DNA of 11,395 nt from Desulfobacterales bacterium. Its GTDB lineage: Bacteria > Desulfobacterota > Desulfobacteria > Desulfobacterales > RPRI01. The stretch is taken from contig JAUYEO010000174.1 of the NCBI GenBank assembly GCA_030689795.1, forward strand, positions 1-11,395, in the 5' to 3' direction. How positions within the stretch are numbered: position 1 is the stretch's first letter; every line of letters begins with the position of its first letter. The position numbers were made by a program, and so were the translations under genes. The notes under the pieces were generated by a model. The model made no database searches. It was given only the letters and a program-made list of their open reading frames with translations, and had not been told where the DNA came from. Positions 7,862-11,395 of this stretch are shown piece after piece.

Positions 7862-7900
7862 TACCGGACAACCACATTATATAAAACGGAGGTTTGAAAA

Positions 7901-9091
7901 ATGTTGACCAAAGCTTACATCCCCTACAAGGGCTACTACAGCACTCCTTTCAGCAGATGGCAGGGAAGTTTCGCAAATGAGCATGCCATTATTTTTGCCG
8001 CAAACACCGCCAAAAGATGGTTAGCGCAGAAAAAGTGGGATCCGGCCATGTTCGATTATCTCTTCCTCGGGATAACGATCGGCCAGCCCCAGTGGTTTTA
8101 TGGAAGCCCGTGGGCGGCGGCGCTGATCGGCGCAGCAGGAATTCCCGGGGTATTGCTGAGCCAGGCATGTACGACATCGACCACATGCATCTTCCAGGCG
8201 GCAGTCGGAATAGAAACAGGGTTCTATAAAAATGCATACTGCCTCATGACCGACAAGTGCTCAAACGGCCCGCATACGGTCTGGCCCAACCCGAACGGTC
8301 CCGGAGGCGAGGTGCTCTCCGAAAACTGGATGATGGACAATTTCGGCAGGGATCCGTGGGCGAAAGGCGCAATGATCCAGACAGCCGAGAATGTCGCAAA
8401 AGAAGCCGGAATCACAAGAGAAGAGTGCGATGCCGTCGGACTCAGGCGGTATGAGCAGTATATGGACTCTTCTGCAAACGACAAGGCTTTCAAGAAGCGT
8501 TACATGTTTCCGGCGGAAGTCAGTCTTTCAAAGAAAAAAACGATAATCGTGGAAGACGATGAAGGAATAACCTCCTGCACAAAAGAGGGTCTTGCTGCTT
8601 TAAAAACGGTTCTTCCGGATGGAACACACACGTTCGGCACACAAACCCATCCTGCCGACGGAAACTGCTCGGTAGTCGTTACAACAAGGGAGAAGGCAAA
8701 AGAGCTGAGCGGCGATCCCAAAATTGAAGTCAGAATAGTCTCCTACGGATATGCCAGGGCCAAGAAGGGTTTCATGGCCATGGCTGTCGTGCCTGCCGTA
8801 AAAATGGCTCTTGAAAATGCCGGTATTACAATAAAAGAGGTCAAGGCAATAAAGACCCACAATCCTTTCGTTGCAAACGACATTTATCTTTCACGGGAGA
8901 TGAATGTTGACATAAACAGTTTCAACAATTACGGAAGCTCGCTTATCTATGGACATCCGCAGGCTCCAACGGCAGGCCGATGCATAATTGAAGGAATAGA
9001 AGAAGTGGCAATGCTGGGAGGCGGTTATCTGCTGTGGGGAGGATGTGCGGCAGGCGACACGGCGGCAGGGCTTGTTTTAAAGATAGGATAA
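7901..9091 (+). CDS. Thiolase-fold protein, divergent acetyl-CoA acetyltransferase/SCP2-type thiolase
   Basis: This is a thiolase-superfamily enzyme of 396 residues that would cleave a 3-oxoacyl-CoA with CoA, or condense two acyl-CoAs. ATG at 7901 follows GGAGG at 7888-7892 with 8 nt spacing. The nucleophile motif is SQACTTST with Cys90. KTHNPF (318-323) carries His320 in the loop where biosynthetic thiolases have Asn-Glu-Ala-Phe. YGHPQAPTAGR holds His352 and WGGCAAGD holds Cys382, so Cys-His-Cys catalysis looks intact. The form GHPQAPTAG in place of GHPxGxSG, and His320, put it with the divergent SCP2/lipid-transfer or BbsB-like branch. Members of that branch often work with a small DUF35 OB-fold zinc-ribbon partner. 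No such gene is adjacent. Codon use matches the AMP ligase upstream, 39 bp away. It is the last gene of the acyl-CoA cluster. Confidence 0.88.
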   Translation: MLTKAYIPYKGYYSTPFSRWQGSFANEHAIIFAANTAKRWLAQKKWDPAMFDYLFLGITIGQPQWFYGSPWAAALIGAAGIPGVLLSQACTTSTTCIFQAAVGIETGFYKNAYCLMTDKCSNGPHTVWPNPNGPGGEVLSENWMMDNFGRDPWAKGAMIQTAENVAKEAGITREECDAVGLRRYEQYMDSSANDKAFKKRYMFPAEVSLSKKKTIIVEDDEGITSCTKEGLAALKTVLPDGTHTFGTQTHPADGNCSVVVTTREKAKELSGDPKIEVRIVSYGYARAKKGFMAMAVVPAVKMALENAGITIKEVKAIKTHNPFVANDIYLSREMNVDINSFNNYGSSLIYGHPQAPTAGRCIIEGIEEVAMLGGGYLLWGGCAAGDTAAGLVLKIG

Positions 9092-9105
9092 ATAAAGTTA
9101 AAGAA

Positions 9106-9143
9106 GGGGGCGAGGGGTCAAGGAGTCGAGGGGGCGAGGGGGG
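9106..9143 (+). repeat. G-rich tract with two copies of GGGGGCGAGGGG (G-quadruplex-capable)
   Basis: Two direct copies of GGGGGCGAGGGG (9106-9117 and 9130-9141) are separated by 12 bases, giving four G-runs of at least four with loops of 3, 12 and 3 nt. The tract fills the 54-bp space between the thiolase stop at 9091 and the convergent zinc-ribbon stop at 9146. No hairpin terminator is seen here. It may act on transcript ends by G-quadruplex formation in RNA from the plus strand, or it may be a remnant of a dispersed repeat. Confidence 0.5.
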
Positions 9144-9145
9144 AA

Positions 9146-9352
9146 TTATATCTTATCGCCGGTCGGATAGGTTTCCCGATTATGGCCCATGACCCTGGCC
9201 GTCCTCGGGTGGGGCCAGGTAATTCTCCACTCAATTCCGCATCCGGGGCATTTTGCCTTATCCGCCCCCTTTCTGGGCCAAAACCGCATAAAACATGCAA
9301 GGCAGCTTACTTCTCCGTACCGCGATCCTTCCATGATTTTGTTTATCTTCAT
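9146..9352 (-). CDS. Small zinc-ribbon protein (68 aa), function unknown
   Basis: A minus-strand gene of 68 codons starts at the ATG whose first base is 9352 and stops with TAA at 9148-9146. The start is well supported: GGGAGGGGG lies about 7 nt before it, and a sigma70-like promoter lies further upstream. The protein has one zinc ribbon, CLAC at residues 17-20 and CPGC at 35-38, spaced CX2C-X14-CX2C. A basic, aromatic C-terminal half follows, with EWRITW, PRTARV and ETYP. Small size, positive charge and a single ribbon suggest nucleic-acid or protein binding, but no function is recognised. It converges on the thiolase and is not part of that operon. It is shorter than the DUF35 proteins that partner some thiolases and shows no OB-fold, so I do not regard it as that partner. 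Confidence 0.65.
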   Translation of the reverse strand: MKINKIMEGSRYGEVSCLACFMRFWPRKGADKAKCPGCGIEWRITWPHPRTARVMGHNRETYPTGDKI

Positions 9353-9371
9353 GATACCCCCTCCCTTGTTC

Positions 9372-9388
9372 AATATGATGAACATATT
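9372..9388. promoter_or_regulatory. Operator-like palindrome over the -10 box
   Basis: AATATG (9372-9377) and CATATT (9383-9388) are perfect inverted arms separated by 5 bases and overlap the TATGTT -10 box of the minus-strand promoter. The place fits a repressor site, but the arms are short and AT-rich, so chance is possible. Confidence 0.3.
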
Positions 9389-9408
9389 CCATGTTTCCCT
9401 TTTGTCAA
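9381..9408 (-). promoter_or_regulatory. Sigma70-like promoter for the zinc-ribbon gene
   Basis: Read on the minus strand, TTGACA (9408-9403) is a perfect -35 box, followed after 16 bases by TATGTT (9386-9381), a four-of-six match to the -10 box. Transcription would start near 9374, about 22 bases before the ATG at 9352. No experimental support is available. Confidence 0.55.
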
Positions 9409-9428
9409 CAAATAATCATAGACAGTAT

Positions 9429-9583
9429 GAGCCAATTGCAAAAGTCCCTCTCCCCTCCCTTGACGGGAGGGGATTAAGGGGAGGGTGAAGGAATAACTCA
9501 TTGATAACTCTAATCTTTTACCCCTCACCCTAACCCTCTCCCGCCAGTGGAGAGGGGATTTTCGAGAGTTTTGCAATTGGCTC
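9429..9583. repeat. MITE-like element with perfect 15-bp terminal inverted repeats
   Basis: The ends GAGCCAATTGCAAAA (9429-9443) and TTTTGCAATTGGCTC (9569-9583) are exact inverted copies 155 bp apart from outer edge to outer edge. Inside are two hairpins: CCCCTCCC-TTGAC-GGGAGGGG at 9452-9472, and CCCTCTCC-7 nt-GGAGAGGG at 9534-9556. Short stretches AGGGTGA (9482-9488) and TCACCCT (9525-9531) also pair. The CCCTCACCCTAACCCTCTCCC-like core resembles repeats scattered through many proteobacterial genomes, from memory. There is no ORF inside. No clear target-site duplication is visible next to the termini, so the true end of the mobile unit is uncertain. Confidence 0.7.
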
Positions 9584-9880
9584 TTCTATTTAAACAATTT
9601 CAGCTTTCTTATGATCACAATATAGCTAACTATCTGATAATAAATTATATTCCAAATAAATAATAATTGACCGGCAAAATGCCGTATGGTAATCCAAATT
9701 CCAACCAACATTCTGAATCACATTCAGAATAAACTCTTTTCAGTTTCAAATTTTTTATAGTTTGATGTCTTAAAGAAGCATTTGTTTTTTTCCGGGTTAA
9801 CTGAAGGTGAGAGCCTTCAGGCGCATGGCTTGAGGCACAAAACGTAAGGCGGGTAAAAACGGTAAGCAGATCAACACAGC
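9584..9880. other. AT-rich intergenic stretch with palindromes, no gene seen
   Basis: No convincing coding frame occurs here on either strand. It is markedly AT-rich up to about 9800. It contains a small hairpin CGGCA-AAA-TGCCG (9672-9684), a 21-bp palindrome (9710-9730) and CTGAAGG-6 nt-CCTTCAG (9801-9820). From about 9800 base composition returns to the local average. Short peptide-like stretches appear in changing frames, for example one frame reads GESLQAHGLRHKT and another KAGKNGKQINTA, each soon closed by a stop. This could be a decayed gene or chance. Confidence 0.5.
9710..9730. promoter_or_regulatory. 21-bp perfect palindrome (operator or hairpin)
   Basis: ATTCTGAAT (9710-9718) and ATTCAGAAT (9722-9730) are perfect 9-bp inverted arms around a CAC spacer. 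The length and small spacer suit a dimeric repressor site. It sits about 150 bp before the next possible ORF, and no strong promoter was recognised around it. It could equally be a weak RNA hairpin. Confidence 0.4.
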
Positions 9881-10159
9881 GTGAGCGGAATATTATGGAG
9901 GAATTGGGGATTAACCCTGAAAAGAGTAGAAACGCATAATTTCATGGGCGTCCTCGCAGTGCCCCACAGTGCCCTGATCGAATTCTATTACCGGAAGCAC
10001 GACCGGGACAAGGTCCTGCGCTATTTCAAGGAGATGGAGGCGGCGGAAGACGATTTTGATATTGAATTTTACGGCTCTGAGCTGACCAATGATCAGATCG
10101 AACAGTTATTGGGGCCACTGGTAAAGCGCAACAAGGTTGATAATCTGGTGAGCAGTTGA
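9881..10159 (+). CDS. Hypothetical protein or C-terminal gene remnant
   Basis: An open frame of 92 codons runs from GTG at 9881 to TGA at 10157-10159. The start is doubtful. No good ribosome site precedes the GTG, and an ATG at 9944 (residue 22) also lacks one. From about residue 22 the sequence looks coding: it is GC-richer than the upstream gap and rich in charged helical segments such as YYRKHDRDKVLRYFKEMEAA, and it ends with TNDQIEQLLGPLVKRN. No family is recognised. In the overlapping frame an ATG at 9895 opens a short peptide EELGINPEKSRNA closed by TAA, so a frameshifted older gene is possible. I see no membrane segment or cysteine motif. It may be a small soluble protein or the tail of a broken gene. 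Confidence 0.35.
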   Translation: MSGILWRNWGLTLKRVETHNFMGVLAVPHSALIEFYYRKHDRDKVLRYFKEMEAAEDDFDIEFYGSELTNDQIEQLLGPLVKRNKVDNLVSS

Positions 10160-10229
10160 AATATTGAATCATACATCTGCTCAATACAAAACTCATGAAA
10201 ACCCTGATCATCATAAAGAGGGAGCAATA

Positions 10230-10520
10230 ATGATCATATTTCTGCTGGCCATGCTCTTCATCATTCTGAATATTCTGGATATAACCACCACCAGAAGAGT
10301 TTTGAGAAACGGCGGTTATGAAGCGAATCCAATAGCCAGGCTGTTGATGAGATTCCATCTGTTTTTACCGGCCAAGATTATCATGGTCTTGTTGATCCTG
10401 ATGATCATGATCTTGGCGGAGGAAGAGTCAGGGATAAAGACCGGAATTATCTGTTGTGGAATCTATGATTTTATAGTATGGAATAGCTATCGTACAATTA
10501 GATTACAGGCACAGGATTAA
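10230..10520 (+). CDS. Small three-helix membrane protein, DUF5658-like
   Basis: This 96-residue inner-membrane protein is of unknown function. The ATG at 10230 is preferred because AGAGGGAG lies at 10218-10225, about 4-5 nt before it; an upstream ATG at 10164 adds a polar leader without a ribosome site. Three hydrophobic segments are visible: residues 2-16, 45-63 and about 69-84. Between the first two lies a polar loop with the conserved-looking signature NILDITTT (14-21), then GGYEANPIARLLM (28-40), and PAK (47-49) starts the second helix. The D-x-x-T and E-x-NP pattern is what I associate with DUF5658 proteins. This match is from recall and not from a search. It stands between a doubtful ORF and a HEPN/MNT pair, with no obvious functional link. 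Confidence 0.7.
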   Translation: MIIFLLAMLFIILNILDITTTRRVLRNGGYEANPIARLLMRFHLFLPAKIIMVLLILMIMILAEEESGIKTGIICCGIYDFIVWNSYRTIRLQAQD

Positions 10521-10563
10521 ACTGGAGCGCCCATGCAGCCCCACGAAAAGCAGGCAGGGATTC

Positions 10564-10956
10564 ATGAGTGAGAAAACGATCCAATACTGGATAGATATCT
10601 CTGAATATGATTTGCAGGTCGCCAAATCACTTCTCGATAAAGGTCATTATCTTTACGTTGGCCTCATGTGCCATCAAGCTGCTGAGAAAATGCTCAAAGC
10701 CCTGTATGTAAAACAGACTTCAGCCGTGCCGCCGTATATTCACAAATTGGACAGGTTGGTTGATCTTGTGGGTTTGAAGGTGGCCATGTCCAAAGAGCGT
10801 AACGATTTCATTGATGAATTGACGCCCCTCAACATTCAGACTCGTTATCCGGCATACAGGGAGGCAATTTATAGTCTGATTGACAAAGAAAAAGCGGCGC
10901 AAATCATCGAAAAAACGGAGGAGCTTCTACCGTGGCTAAAAGCGCAGATTCTGTAG
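10564..10956 (+). CDS. HEPN domain protein (partner of MNT nucleotidyltransferase)
   Basis: This 130-residue all-alpha protein belongs to the HEPN family and is probably one half of a HEPN/MNT toxin-antitoxin-type pair. The N-terminal helix has YWIDISEYDLQVAKSLL (8-24). The family core CHQAAEKMLKALY (36-48) follows, then YIHKLDRLV (58-66), and LNIQTRYPAYREA (89-101) near the end. HEPN toxins of the RNase type carry an R-X4-6-H motif. I find no arginine followed by histidine at that distance here, so RNase activity is doubtful; the RYP signature marks the other HEPN branch. The ATG at 10564 has only a weak upstream AGGGA. Its last 25 bases overlap the next gene, which indicates translational coupling. 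Confidence 0.8.
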   Translation: MSEKTIQYWIDISEYDLQVAKSLLDKGHYLYVGLMCHQAAEKMLKALYVKQTSAVPPYIHKLDRLVDLVGLKVAMSKERNDFIDELTPLNIQTRYPAYREAIYSLIDKEKAAQIIEKTEELLPWLKAQIL

Positions 10957-11270
10957 AGAAGAAATTGAAAGATTTTGTCGCCCTCATGAGGGAAAGATAC
11001 AACATTTACGCTGTTGTCCTTTATGGATCCTATGCGGAAGGCCGGGCAAACGATGATAGCGACATTGATGTTGCCGTTTTTTCTGACGATTTTGGAAAGG
11101 ACCCCTATGAAGAGATGACGGCGCTTTTCCGTCTCCGGCGACAGATCGATACCGACATCGAACCGTTACCGTTCAGCCGGGACGCCTATTTCAGCAACGA
11201 CGCTACCGAATTTGTCAACGAAATTGTCCGGAAAGGCAAGGTCATTTACCAGGAGAACCGCCCGCTTTAA
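10932..11270 (+). CDS. Minimal nucleotidyltransferase (MNT, polymerase-beta fold)
   Basis: This 112-residue nucleotidyltransferase of the pol-beta superfamily is the usual partner of HEPN proteins. In studied pairs such as HepT/MntA the MNT protein adds AMP groups to its HEPN toxin and so neutralises it. The signature is VVLYGSYAEGRANDDSDID, with Gly32-Ser33 and the metal-binding Asp44 and Asp46 in the GSX10DXD pattern, and a third acidic site in DTDIEPLPF (Asp75 or Glu77). The catalytic set therefore looks intact. The start is GTG at 10932: GGAGG at 10917-10921 lies 10 nt upstream, and later ATGs would cut the first helix. It lies inside the end of the HEPN gene by 25 bp. Confidence 0.87.
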   Translation: MAKSADSVEKKLKDFVALMRERYNIYAVVLYGSYAEGRANDDSDIDVAVFSDDFGKDPYEEMTALFRLRRQIDTDIEPLPFSRDAYFSNDATEFVNEIVRKGKVIYQENRPL

Positions 11271-11341
11271 GGGCATATCAGGGACGTCCATAAGTAAGTA
11301 ATTAACTTGACAGGCAACAGCTTTTATGTTAGCAGGATCAC

Positions 11342-11395
11342 ATGCCGAGATTAGCCCGCCTTGACGCTCCGGGTGTTTTGCATCACATCATCATC
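11342..11395 (+). CDS. REP-associated tyrosine transposase (IS200/Y1 family, RAYT-like), 5' end only
   Basis: Eighteen codons from ATG at 11342 run off the right edge and read MPRLARLDAPGVLHHIII. This opening, with arginines, APG and the paired histidines, is typical of the N-terminus of Y1 transposases with an HUH site that domesticate or mobilise REP-like palindromes. AGGA at 11333-11336 lies 5 nt before the ATG. A TTGACA at 11307-11312 could be a -35 box, but only TAGCAG follows at 17 bp and it lies nearly at the start codon. The rest of the protein, including the catalytic tyrosine, is outside the window. Several palindromic repeats in this window would fit an organism rich in such elements. 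Confidence 0.65.
   Translation, partial: MPRLARLDAPGVLHHIII

Noticed and set aside
9189..9488. Plus-strand frame of 99 codons over the zinc-ribbon gene and into the inverted-repeat element
   Set aside because: It ends inside the terminal-repeat element and overlaps a better-supported minus-strand gene with cysteine motif, promoter and RBS.
9429..9583. CRISPR array
   Set aside because: The repeats are inverted and only two in number, with no regular direct repeat-spacer pattern.
11307..11335. Promoter for the transposase (TTGACA, 17 bp, TAGCAG)
   Set aside because: The -10 match is only three of six and would place the transcript start at or beyond the start codon.

Overview
The window looks like part of the chromosome of a strictly anaerobic deltaproteobacterium, probably of the Desulfobacterales type. 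This placement is inferred from three things: a radical 2-hydroxyacyl-CoA dehydratase/activase pair, an ADP-forming acyl-CoA synthetase beside AMP-forming CoA ligases, and palindromic dispersed repeats. No rRNA, tRNA or marker gene is present to prove it.

Bases 1-9091 form one plus-strand acyl-CoA metabolism cluster. In order it holds the C-terminal two thirds of a phenylacetate-CoA-ligase-like enzyme (cut by the left edge), a ketopantoate-reductase-family oxidoreductase, a 2-hydroxyacyl-CoA dehydratase activator with both iron-sulfur cysteines, and a dehydratase D-component subunit. These are followed by a fused ADP-forming acyl-CoA synthetase, an AMP-forming acyl-CoA synthetase and a thiolase-fold protein. 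Gaps are mostly short and most genes have good Shine-Dalgarno sites. The gap between activator and dehydratase is filled by a palindromic repeat of about 137 bp. A plausible joint role is: a 2-oxo acid is reduced to a 2-hydroxy acid, loaded onto CoA, dehydrated by radical chemistry to an enoyl-CoA, then cleaved by the thiolase and/or converted to free acid plus ATP by the ADP-forming synthetase. The substrate cannot be read from the sequence. Only one of the two expected dehydratase subunits is present in the window.

Codon use differs inside this cluster. The CoA ligase fragment, the AMP ligase and the thiolase use the isoleucine codon ATA freely, while the activator, dehydratase and ADP-forming synthetase almost avoid it. 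The cluster may therefore have been assembled from two sources.

Bases 9092-9880 are mostly non-coding and rich in structure. They hold a G-rich tract with four G-runs, a minus-strand 68-residue zinc-ribbon gene with its own promoter, RBS and operator-like palindrome, a 155-bp element with perfect 15-bp terminal inverted repeats, and an AT-rich stretch with further palindromes. Bases 9881-11395 are accessory in character: a doubtful hypothetical ORF, a small three-helix membrane protein (DUF5658-like), a HEPN/MNT nucleotidyltransferase pair overlapping by 25 bp, and the first 18 codons of a REP-associated (IS200-like Y1) transposase running off the right edge.
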